Virus record (IMG/VR): IMGVR_UViG_3300028388_004678
Span: 1 to 24,709 of that record
DNA length: 24,709 bases
DNA from: a virus
Strand: one strand, 5' to 3'
Below, piece by piece: positions 1-6,521 of the stretch. The notes beneath the pieces were generated by a model. That model worked only from the letters and a program-made list of their open reading frames with translations. It had not been told where the DNA came from and did no database searches. The translations under genes and the position numbers were made by a program. Each line of letters begins with the position of its first letter. The first letter of the stretch is position 1.

Positions 1-227
1 TGTGCAAGACCATTACCATTACCATGATCAGTAAGAGCCCAAGCGTCCATGCCTTGCGATTCAGACAAAACAAAGTCAATATGATCTGCTGGGTAGCCTA
101 GTCCATCAAATGTAGATACCTAGGAGAAGGTTGAATGGGCATGCAAACCAACGAATCTGTCGGGTCTAAGCATATCAAGTTCAACCTTCTCTAGGCACCT
201 CCTTTCTGTGTTAAATGTGTTATTCAT
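1..227 (-). CDS. dnaE: DNA polymerase III alpha subunit (DnaE), N-terminal part with in-frame TAG; runs off the left edge
   Basis: This is the 5' end of a replicative C-family polymerase; only its PHP-domain start is in the window. After position 119 the frame encodes STFDGLGYPADHIDF, then GMDAWALTDHGNGNGL, matching the PHP pattern (HxH near the start, then ALTDHGN). The ATG at 225-227 follows AAAGG by 6 bases and opens a 35-codon stretch ending PDRFVGLHAHSTFS, which supplies the HxH motif. A TAG at 120-122 then interrupts the frame, and reading resumes in the same frame after it. An alternative ATG lies at codon 19. The HAHSTF codons differ at nearly every synonymous site from the detached copy at 1242-1307, so this start seems to have come with the endonuclease gene upstream. 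The family call is firm. Whether the stop is bypassed, read through or an error cannot be seen here. Confidence 0.82.
119..195 (-). repeat. Strong inverted repeat enclosing the recoded dnaE start
   Basis: The arms at 119-135 (cctaggagaaggttgaa on the plus strand) and 180-195 (ttcaaccttctctagg) pair over 16 bases with one bulged base. The 44-base loop (136-179) holds the codons for residues DMLRPDRFVGLHAH. In the mRNA the 3' arm contains the codons STFS, the UAG stop and the next two bases. The hairpin could affect translation at the stop, or it could be a scar of fold-back DNA synthesis. Confidence 0.75.
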
Positions 228-260
228 TATATACCTTTTTAATATGTTTAAATTTGATTT

Positions 261-289
261 ATTATAAAATACAATGTTATTATTTACAC
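261..289 (-). promoter_or_regulatory. Promoter P1 for dnaE (GTGTAAAT-N15-TATAAT)
   Basis: Read on the minus strand, GTGTAAAT (282-289) is followed by 15 bases and TATAAT (261-266). It lies just after the endonuclease stop codon and about 34 bases before the dnaE ATG. The same two boxes with the same spacing recur in front of other genes in this window. Confidence 0.7.
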
Positions 290-294
290 GTATT

Positions 295-1203
295 TTATTT
301 ACCTTCCCATAAAATCTTATCTGAGTAAGATTTTCTTAGAAAATCATATTCGTCGCCTGAGATTATTGCTAACGTTACGTCTGGGCGTGACTTCTTAAAT
401 TCAGAAATTTTTTCTGCTGATCGATTGTCCATATATCCTTTAATTTCAAAATATATGTTTCCAACCTTAAAATCTGGTGTATAAGTTATACCTTCAGATA
501 TTTCGAACGTATCTGGCTCATATTGAAATTTTATTTTATTATACGTTAAAACTCTAGCAAAGTTAGCTTCCCAGTTGCTTCTAACATAAAGATTTATGTC
601 CTCTCTAAAACCTCCGTTGCCAAAAGAGTATATTTTATATTTTTTAATTCTTTTTGCAGCATCTTTTGACATGTTACGTCTAACTTCTTTTGAAAACTTA
701 AAACCTTTTCTTAATTTTGAAAGTTTTGTTTTTGCTTGACTTGACTTTGTCCAGTGATCGACGCCATATTTTTTTAAGCAAGTTTCTTGAGATTTGTTTT
801 TCATTTCTCCAGAAGCCCATCTTTCTGTTAGGCCTTTTGAAAGCTTTTCTAAAGCTTCTTCACTAAATTTTCTTTCGCCATTGTCATATTGTCGCTTCAA
901 AGTTTCAGACAATTTTTTGTTTTGTTTTTCAGTTCTTTTATAAGATCCGTTTGTCTTTCTTGTTTTAACACCTTTTTTAAGTTTACAAGATTTACATTCC
1001 GTCTTTTGTTTAATCTTAGTTTTATCTAAAAATTCTTTATTGCAAATATTACATTTTTTTTGTTGCGCTGGTGATGTGTTCTTATTTTTCTTTCTAAGCT
1101 TGTAAGCACATTGTTTACTACATGTCTTTTGTGTCCTCTTCTTATAAATTACTTCAAATTCTTTATTACATATTTCGCATTTGTTTTTAACGTATCTTGG
1201 CAT
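295..1203 (-). CDS. Homing endonuclease, zinc-finger plus PD-(D/E)XK type, inserted in dnaE
   Basis: About 302 residues. The N-terminus has two Cys4 modules, the first C9-x2-C12 with C28-x3-C32, the second starting near residue 51. A basic Lys/Arg-rich middle follows, of the kind found in NUMOD-type DNA-binding linkers. The C-terminus carries RSNWEANFARVL, then YEPDTF, YTPDF and YFEIKG, the order expected of a PD-(D/E)XK or Vsr-like nuclease core with Asp in PDF and Glu-x-Lys in EIK. The ATG at 1201-1203 is chosen because AAAGGAGGT precedes it by three bases; the longer frame to 1230 lacks such a site. It sits between a detached dnaE 5' fragment and the rebuilt dnaE start, so it is very probably a mobile gene targeting the conserved HAHSTF codons. 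The closest relative here is the gene at 7682-8452, with the same domain plan. Cleavage specificity is inferred only from position. Confidence 0.85.
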   Translation of the reverse strand: MPRYVKNKCEICNKEFEVIYKKRTQKTCSKQCAYKLRKKNKNTSPAQQKKCNICNKEFLDKTKIKQKTECKSCKLKKGVKTRKTNGSYKRTEKQNKKLSETLKRQYDNGERKFSEEALEKLSKGLTERWASGEMKNKSQETCLKKYGVDHWTKSSQAKTKLSKLRKGFKFSKEVRRNMSKDAAKRIKKYKIYSFGNGGFREDINLYVRSNWEANFARVLTYNKIKFQYEPDTFEISEGITYTPDFKVGNIYFEIKGYMDNRSAEKISEFKKSRPDVTLAIISGDEYDFLRKSYSDKILWEGK

Positions 1204-1241
1204 ACTACCTCCTTTAAGGTAAATATACACATACTAAGTTT

Positions 1242-1307
1242 TTAAAATGTGCTGTGCGCATGAAGGCCGACAAATCTATCTGGAGGAATAATATTGTTTA
1301 ATGACAA
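1242..1307 (-). pseudogene. dnaE: Detached dnaE 5' fragment, copy 1 (fossil start)
   Basis: Twenty-one codons from a TTG start (1305-1307), preceded by AGAAAGG seven bases upstream. They encode a peptide ending NNIIPPDRFVGLHAHSTF, then TAA. The residues PDRFVGLHAHSTF are identical to those at the rebuilt dnaE start. It stops exactly where the continuing dnaE codons (STFDGLG) begin on the far side of the endonuclease gene. This is the upstream half of the original gene, separated by the insertion. It keeps a promoter (P2) and ribosome binding site, so a 21-residue peptide could still be made. Confidence 0.8.
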
Positions 1308-1330
1308 TTTATAACCTTTCTGTTTTTTAT

Positions 1331-1380
1331 TTATTATATCAACATTATATTTAATTTATTATATCAACATTATATTTAAT
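1331..1380. repeat. Tandem direct repeat, two 25-base units
   Basis: Positions 1331-1355 and 1356-1380 are identical. Each unit contains ATTATA, so the minus-strand TATAAT box is doubled. The unit resembles the sequence at about 3459-3485 in the promoter region of the photolyase-like gene. Confidence 0.85.
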
Positions 1381-1386
1381 TTACAC
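1358..1386 (-). promoter_or_regulatory. Promoter P2 before the detached dnaE fragment, copy 1
   Basis: Minus-strand GTGTAAAT (1379-1386), 15 bases, TATAAT (1358-1363). A second TATAAT lies 25 bases downstream because of the tandem repeat. The plus strand continues as GTAAAAGATAT toward the gene at 1413, and TTTAC-AC-GTAAA forms a short dyad. Confidence 0.65.
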
Positions 1387-1412
1387 GTAAAAGATATTAC
1401 TAGGAAACATAA

Positions 1413-2064
1413 ATGAGCAAGTTAAATAGAAAAGAATTTAAAGATTTACTATTAGAGTGGAACAAAAACTTTGTTAAAAAAACAATCTTAGAAAGAGGAT
1501 TGTCTAGCAATAAAATAAAAGATATCCAAACACATATCCAAACTAAAAGAGTAGATTTTAATTCTCTTAGAGACAAAAGCCCAGTTATTTTGCCTATTAT
1601 GTATATTATGGTCAATACACGACTTATATCATATATATTTAGAAGATGAAATTCAATTTAACATACAAACTAAATTTGAACAAAACGATTTATATCTGTT
1701 TAATGAATTTATAATGCAAGCTCTTTCTTCAAAAGATTACCCGCACTTTTTTGATGCTGAAGACAGTATGCCTTCTATTTTTGCTTTTCTATATCTTTTC
1801 ATTATAGAGTTCAATGAAAAAACAAAGATTTTTGATATTGCAAAATCAAATTATAATATTGAAAACTTAAAAAACGATTTACAAAACTTTAACATTTCAG
1901 ACTTTATAAGTAAAGATGAATATCCATATTACTTAGAAGAAGAAACTTTTATTGACGTTGAAAGCCTTGTATCATTAATAAAGCAAATAAATAAAGATAT
2001 TTGTAATGAATTAGCAAAAAATATTTCAAGTAAAAATAAAAAAATTACATTAAGTTTAGTGTAA
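1413..2064 (+). pseudogene. Unknown phage protein, broken by a frameshift near 1620
   Basis: I do not recognise the function. Translation from ATG 1413 (TAGGAA upstream) gives an N-terminus with KEFKDLLLEWNKNF and runs to a stop at about 1649. A second frame, open from before 1620 to 2064, continues with HDLYHIYLEDEIQF, NEFIMQALSSKDYPHFFDAED and an acidic, helix-rich C-terminus. Skipping one base near 1620 joins them into one protein of about 217 residues. It is therefore one gene with a one-base insertion, a programmed frameshift or a read error. The N-terminus resembles those of the genes at 17209 and 20142, with ILE at residues 25-27 as a possible prohead-protease site. It lies between two detached dnaE fragments and reads away from both. 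Confidence 0.6.
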
Positions 2065-2082
2065 AAGATTTAATTAAATCTT
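2065..2082. terminator. Perfect 18-base palindrome after the frameshifted gene
   Basis: AAGATTTAATTAAATCTT starts directly after the TAA of the upstream gene and can fold to a 7-base stem with a 4-base loop. It lies between the convergent ends of that gene and the dnaE fragment copy 2. The stem is AT-rich and weak, so terminator function is only a suggestion. Confidence 0.35.
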
Positions 2083-2103
2083 ATTTAATGGTTTCTTCGT
2101 CGC

Positions 2104-2163
2104 TTAAATGTGGGCATGAAGCCCGACAAATCTATCTGGAGGAATAATATTGTTTATTGACAA
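2104..2163 (-). pseudogene. dnaE: Detached dnaE 5' fragment, copy 2
   Basis: Nineteen codons from a TTG start (2161-2163), preceded by AGAAAGG, encode NNIIPPDRFVGLHAH, then one Ile and TAA. The nucleotide sequence is almost the same as copy 1 (three differences in about 53 bases, leader included), unlike the recoded main copy. Compared with copy 1, a few bases are missing after the HAH codons. It is a second remnant or duplication of the same 5' end, with its own promoter P3. Confidence 0.75.
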
Positions 2164-2188
2164 TTTATAACCTTTCTTGTTTTTGTTT

Positions 2189-2217
2189 ATTATATTATTA
2201 TTGTAAAATATTTACAC
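2189..2217 (-). promoter_or_regulatory. Promoter P3 before dnaE fragment copy 2
   Basis: Minus-strand GTGTAAAT (2210-2217), 15 bases, TATAAT (2189-2194), followed by AGAAAGG and the TTG start of the fragment. It is a near copy of P2 without the tandem repeat. Confidence 0.65.
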
Positions 2218-2237
2218 GTAAGAGATGATAACATTGC

Positions 2238-3443
2238 TTACTTAGCAGGCTTAATGATTTCTTTGCCGCTTAAAAGTCTAAAAGTTCTTTCTTCGTTAAA
2301 CTTCATAACCTTACCATATTTAAGTCGCATGCTTTCTATACAACTTACTATATTGTTTGGGCTTTGTGCGTCATCGCTATATAGATTAAAAAACTCTATT
2401 AAAGCTTCTAGAGATTTAAACCCGCCACCTAGGCCCCAATAACATTCGCCTGCAAACCACATTCTTGCTCTATTGGGCATCCATCTGTTTTCAATGCAAA
2501 GTTTTATTTCTGTGTCGAGTCTCTCTAATCCTGTGTTTCCACTAAACAATTGATCTTTTGTAAAAACAGGATCAAACTCGTTGCTTTTAAGGTTATCAAT
2601 AGATGCTTTGTCAAGAAGTTTAGCAGCAGTTTCTGCTACTTTGTCGTGAAGACCTATTTCTTTTGTTCTTGTTTTTCTAATTGATATTTCTCTAAAAGCT
2701 AGCTGTCTTAAAAAAGGTATAAACTTGTTGCCTTTTTGTAGGTTATTACCTGCTATTGAAAGTATTAGATGTGTTAGGTCTCTTGCGTCTATTATTCCGT
2801 GATGTAAGTAGTCTGAAATGTTTGTGCTACCTTCTCGCATATTTCTAGTTGTATTATAGTTTTCTAAAGTAGATTTTAAGTGATTTATCTTGTTAACTAC
2901 TTTTTCTTTTGTTTTGTGTGCCATATCAATGTCAATAGAATGTTTTGTGCCAATTGATTTGTAAAACTTTGTTTCTATGTTTTGTAAACACATATCTTTG
3001 TTGACTATTCTGTTTCTATCCCAAAACATCCAACGACTTTTAGCTGTCATTTTTGTGCAGTCTGGTATATAACTGTCACTATCAATTTCTATTACTTCGA
3101 CATTGCCAGTAAAGTCCAACTTGTCAGAAAACAAAGGTAAGTCGTATAAGATTGTATCAACTTGATTTTCCAAACAAAAGTTTTCTATTTCTCTTGCTGG
3201 ATTTTTTGATTTTAAAATAAAAAGATCTGCATTATACTTTTCTTTAAGTTTGTAGCTTAAATAATTTATTGACTCTTTGTATAAACTTATGTCACACTTT
3301 TTATATAAGTTGTTTGCAGCTTTGTTATAATACCAGTTAGATACGTAAACAATTGAAGCGTTTTCATAAGAAGACAAACCTAGTTTCATTAAAAGACTAT
3401 TGAGTCTAAAACTATGGTCTAGCACAATTAAACATTTAGACAT
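2238..3443 (-). CDS. Photolyase/cryptochrome-family protein
   Basis: 401 residues. The N-terminal third looks like the Rossmann-type antenna domain (LIVLDHSFRLNSLL at 5-18). The C-terminal half carries the FAD-binding signature of the family: SDYLHHGIIDARDL near 210 (compare the S-x-L-S-x-x-L-x-x-G-x-x-S-P-R block), FLRQLAFREI near 243 (the WREF block), and TGLERLDTEIKLCIENRWMP followed by NRARMWFAGECYW near 305-340 (compare TGxPxVDAxMRxL and GWMHNRxRM). Such enzymes repair UV-induced DNA lesions with light. The sequence is divergent: the usual Trp in WMHNR is kept, but surrounding residues and the C-terminal end differ, so lesion specificity, or whether it is a repair enzyme at all, is unclear. 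It starts at ATG 3443 after AAAAAAGGA, reads from promoter P4, and diverges from the 922-residue gene. Confidence 0.72.
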   Translation of the reverse strand: MSKCLIVLDHSFRLNSLLMKLGLSSYENASIVYVSNWYYNKAANNLYKKCDISLYKESINYLSYKLKEKYNADLFILKSKNPAREIENFCLENQVDTILYDLPLFSDKLDFTGNVEVIEIDSDSYIPDCTKMTAKSRWMFWDRNRIVNKDMCLQNIETKFYKSIGTKHSIDIDMAHKTKEKVVNKINHLKSTLENYNTTRNMREGSTNISDYLHHGIIDARDLTHLILSIAGNNLQKGNKFIPFLRQLAFREISIRKTRTKEIGLHDKVAETAAKLLDKASIDNLKSNEFDPVFTKDQLFSGNTGLERLDTEIKLCIENRWMPNRARMWFAGECYWGLGGGFKSLEALIEFFNLYSDDAQSPNNIVSCIESMRLKYGKVMKFNEERTFRLLSGKEIIKPAK

Positions 3444-3461
3444 AACAATCCTTTTTTATTT

Positions 3462-3491
3462 ATTATATCAACATAATATTTATATTTACAC
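3462..3491 (-). promoter_or_regulatory. Promoter P4 for the photolyase-like gene, in a divergent intergenic region
   Basis: Minus-strand GTGTAAAT (3484-3491), 16 bases, TATAAT (3462-3467). The flanks are very similar to P2, including ACATAAAAGATAT on the plus strand, so the intergenic region looks like a reused module. The plus-strand gene starts at 3516 with AAAAGG six bases before its ATG. Confidence 0.65.
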
Positions 3492-3515
3492 ATAAAAGAT
3501 ATAAAAAGGTTTATA

Positions 3516-6284
3516 ATGGCAAGATATAGTTTAAAAGAAAATTTTCTTATTAAAGAAAACAAAGGTGTAGAGTTAAATGGAAACAAACTTTCAGTTTATC
3601 ACTTAACTGGTGCAAAAAAATTCAAACATTACTCTTCTTATGTACAAAGTACAAAACAACCTTTCAAGCCTAAAAAACCAAAAAGAGTCAAAGACAAGGC
3701 TAGGAATATTGTTAATAAAATTACTTATAACAAAGCCAAACTTGGTTCAGCCAAGCAAAGTAAAAGTGACATAGAGTTTTTAGGCATTACAGAGCTACTA
3801 GCAGATCCATATACAGTTGGCACTGGATTTTCACCTGGGCAGGGTGATATGTATGGGCCAGGATTATATACGTGTTACGACTTTAATCCTTCTATTGTTA
3901 GCTTGTATGGTGATATATGTCTTAAGTTTGAAGTTGATATTAGTAATTATATTATATTTTTCGAAGATCTTGCAAAGCAAATTCACGGTGACAGATGGAG
4001 GATAGAAGATCAGATAGAGAAACTGTTTGATGAAAAGTTTTCTTCTCTTGCAGAAAACGAATTGCTTACAAAAACAAAAGAAGACTTAAAGCAATTTTGT
4101 GCTTCACTGACACAACGAATAACTGGAACTAGTTATTTAGTTGACGATCCTAACAATAAACATTTAACTTCGTCTTCTGCTTTCTCTTTTACTAGATACG
4201 TTATGGGCAATTATACACACAAGTATTTAACTTCTGTTATAGACGGAATTATATTTAGAGGAGACCACGATGGACCTGTCTGTGTTATTTACAATCCGCA
4301 GAGAAAAGCAAAAGTTGTAGAGTTAGGCAGAGTTAAAGGTAAAGAGGTAGAATGGCATTCAAATGTTGCAAGCTTTTTTCCAGACAAAGATCTAGCATTA
4401 GACATAGACTTTGAAACGTTAAACGATATTGCGCAAGAAAACGATGTCGATGAAGAAGAATTTAAACAAAATCAGCTTCAAAAAATAGAAGGACTTTTGC
4501 CTACACTTTACTGGTGTGATGAAATCAATAAAGTTGCTGATTCTGCTGATTTAACATACGAAACAGTACAAAAGGTTTACGACTTAGTTGTTAATGATAA
4601 CTTAAAAATAGAAAGTATGTTTATTAATCACGTTTTATTTTCAAATACAAAAAACAAAATAAATAAAGCTGTTGGTACATCTAGTAATCCAATGCTTTCG
4701 ATGAGGGTTGATAAACATAATATAGAAAATATTAGCTTAGAATGTTTAGACTTAATCGCAGAGCTTTGCAAAAAAATAAACTACTTTGCAGACAGTGACG
4801 TTAATTATTATTTTCCAAAATTTATGGATATACTAACTTCTCCAATAAACAAACAAAAAGTAACAAAAAAAGACTTTGAAAAGTTTGTTGATATTTATAT
4901 AGAAAACTCATATGAAGTCAGCTATGGCATGCTAGTTTTTGGTAACATACAATATTCCAGCACGTCATCTGTAAACGATATGTTGTTTTCTAGAAAGTCT
5001 TTAGATAAGTTAAACAGGCTTGACAATAGTCGTTTATTGTTAAATGTAGATATAAGTGGGATTTCTCAGTTAGCAAGGTATCGAAGTCGATTAGATAATC
5101 TTACTGGCCAAGATATACAAAACACCTTAGTAAAAATGCTTTCTTTTTACTTTCCTACAAAAAATAAAAAGTATAATGAAACTGTATGTACGTTGCCTTG
5201 GGAAAGAAAATATTTTACAGCGATACCTGAAGTTCAACAGTTTTTATTTAAAGAGTTAGATTCGATATCTGCAGCGCAAATTGCTGGTTCTATTAATAGT
5301 ATATCTCGTGGCCTTTTTGACTTGTTCCAACCAGAAATAATAAACATCGTTAGCATTGATCTTTTAAATAAAATAATTGATATAATTTTTGAAAGCATCG
5401 ATAGTCTAGGTGCAAAAGCTAGACAAAACGTTGAACAAAATTTATCTAACATTAGCGATGAAAACATTAAAAGACAAATTTCAAATCAGAAATACCACCA
5501 GTTTGTTAATCAAAGGCTTGAAGCAGCAAACGACTGGAGTCCTTTAATTGATCAACTTAAACAGTCACAATCACCTGCAGAAACTCGTTTAATACTTAAA
5601 AACAATAGAAAAGTTGAAACAAAAAACGCAGAATACGCAGAAGCACTAATTACAGGAATAATTTCAGGAGATATTCCTCCAGATATTAGCAGACTCCATA
5701 TGTATTTAAGGTATTTTTATGAGTTAAAGATTCCATTTCAGACTCTTATTGACTTATGCAAAGCTTGTTTTAGATATATCGATGTCAAGCCAAATAACAA
5801 AAAGCATTATAATGATCTTTTAATGTTTTTACTAAGATCTTCGAAAAGTGTAGAACAATATCTTGAGACTATTGAACTGGTAAAAACAATGCCTGAAACT
5901 CATATGAACAGTTTAGACTTAGGTAGAATACATTACATTGGAGGCGAAAATTATTTATTCGAGGAGGTCTCAAACAATTCTAGTCAGCTATCACAGTTTT
6001 TCAGTGGAATGAGCCAGCGACAAGTGCTTAGAATTGTTAAAGAAATACATCAAAGCGTCAATTATGCAATAACGCTTGCAGTTGAAGCCAATCTATACTT
6101 GCCCGAAGAAGGCATAAAAAATGTAATAAATTATATAGAAAAAATGTTTGGTAAAGGATCGGTACTTAAATTAATTAACGATATTAGACAGTTACTTCAA
6201 CAAAAACAAAATCAGCAGTCACAGAATTTACAAGGTCAAAATGAGTCTTTAATTAGAAAGTACATTGCTTTAGTTTTGTCTTAA
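3516..6284 (+). CDS. Large protein with N-terminal ADP-ribosyltransferase-like domain
   Basis: 922 residues. Residues 1-14 form a short tail ending LIKE. LSVYHLTG at 25-32 fits the first ART motif with His29. Around 105-122, PGQGDMYGPGLYTCYDF fits the G-x-G-[LI]-Y motif of PARP-like and related transferases, followed by YGDICLKFEVDI. Near 243-262, DGIIFRGDHDGPVCVIYNP fits the strand that carries the third catalytic residue; no classical Glu is obvious there. From about 300 the rest is helix-rich, without recognised domains, and ends in a Gln/Asn-rich stretch (about 897-912). By analogy with T4 Alt, which is packaged in the head and modifies host proteins after injection, this could be an injected effector; that is inference. 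It is one of only three plus-strand genes, with an independent start. Its end is three bases from a convergent gene. Confidence 0.6.
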   Translation: MARYSLKENFLIKENKGVELNGNKLSVYHLTGAKKFKHYSSYVQSTKQPFKPKKPKRVKDKARNIVNKITYNKAKLGSAKQSKSDIEFLGITELLADPYTVGTGFSPGQGDMYGPGLYTCYDFNPSIVSLYGDICLKFEVDISNYIIFFEDLAKQIHGDRWRIEDQIEKLFDEKFSSLAENELLTKTKEDLKQFCASLTQRITGTSYLVDDPNNKHLTSSSAFSFTRYVMGNYTHKYLTSVIDGIIFRGDHDGPVCVIYNPQRKAKVVELGRVKGKEVEWHSNVASFFPDKDLALDIDFETLNDIAQENDVDEEEFKQNQLQKIEGLLPTLYWCDEINKVADSADLTYETVQKVYDLVVNDNLKIESMFINHVLFSNTKNKINKAVGTSSNPMLSMRVDKHNIENISLECLDLIAELCKKINYFADSDVNYYFPKFMDILTSPINKQKVTKKDFEKFVDIYIENSYEVSYGMLVFGNIQYSSTSSVNDMLFSRKSLDKLNRLDNSRLLLNVDISGISQLARYRSRLDNLTGQDIQNTLVKMLSFYFPTKNKKYNETVCTLPWERKYFTAIPEVQQFLFKELDSISAAQIAGSINSISRGLFDLFQPEIINIVSIDLLNKIIDIIFESIDSLGAKARQNVEQNLSNISDENIKRQISNQKYHQFVNQRLEAANDWSPLIDQLKQSQSPAETRLILKNNRKVETKNAEYAEALITGIISGDIPPDISRLHMYLRYFYELKIPFQTLIDLCKACFRYIDVKPNNKKHYNDLLMFLLRSSKSVEQYLETIELVKTMPETHMNSLDLGRIHYIGGENYLFEEVSNNSSQLSQFFSGMSQRQVLRIVKEIHQSVNYAITLAVEANLYLPEEGIKNVINYIEKMFGKGSVLKLINDIRQLLQQKQNQQSQNLQGQNESLIRKYIALVLS

Positions 6285-6287
6285 TAT

Positions 6288-6521
6288 TTATACACATTTA
6301 GACTTAGTAACCCATAGTCCATCTTGATTTTCTAAATCTATTGTTTCTCTAGATGTTCCATTTAAATAAACGATCAGTCCTTTTATAAAATAGTGATCTT
6401 GAATAATTTCTACAACTAAGCAGTTATTTTTAATTTTTTTGCCATAGAAAAACACGTCAATCATGTCACCTTTTTTAAGCTGCGACACAAATCGTATTTC
6501 TTTTTCATATTTATTGGACAT
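6288..6521 (-). CDS. Small SH3-like protein of unknown function
   Basis: 77 residues, start ATG 6521 overlapping the end of the VWA gene by 11 bases. The pattern KKGDMIDVFFYG, then NCLVVEI, KGLIVYLNG and a closing WVTKSK, is that of a small beta barrel opening with a G-D-[LM]-[IV] turn. The genes at 9750, 10016 and 10233 have the same strand pattern and may be paralogues. I do not recognise a specific function. Confidence 0.55.
   Translation of the reverse strand: MSNKYEKEIRFVSQLKKGDMIDVFFYGKKIKNNCLVVEIIQDHYFIKGLIVYLNGTSRETIDLENQDGLWVTKSKCV

Noticed and set aside
120-122. TAG reassigned as a sense codon in this phage
   Set aside because: TAG ends at least two ordinary genes here (12128 and 14669), so a general reassignment is not supported.
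116-1241. Group I intron in dnaE with the nuclease gene inside
   Set aside because: The ends fit loosely (U before, G before the 3' side), but there is no room or visible sequence for the conserved core, and an intron would not need a synonymous second copy of the HAHSTF codons.
2254-2442. Plus-strand frame inside the photolyase-like gene
   Set aside because: It lies wholly antisense to a gene with clear family motifs and shows no domain or ribosome binding site of note.
6285-6310. Bidirectional terminator between the convergent ART-like and small gene ends
   Set aside because: Only a 4-5 base interrupted stem is visible, without a convincing hairpin.
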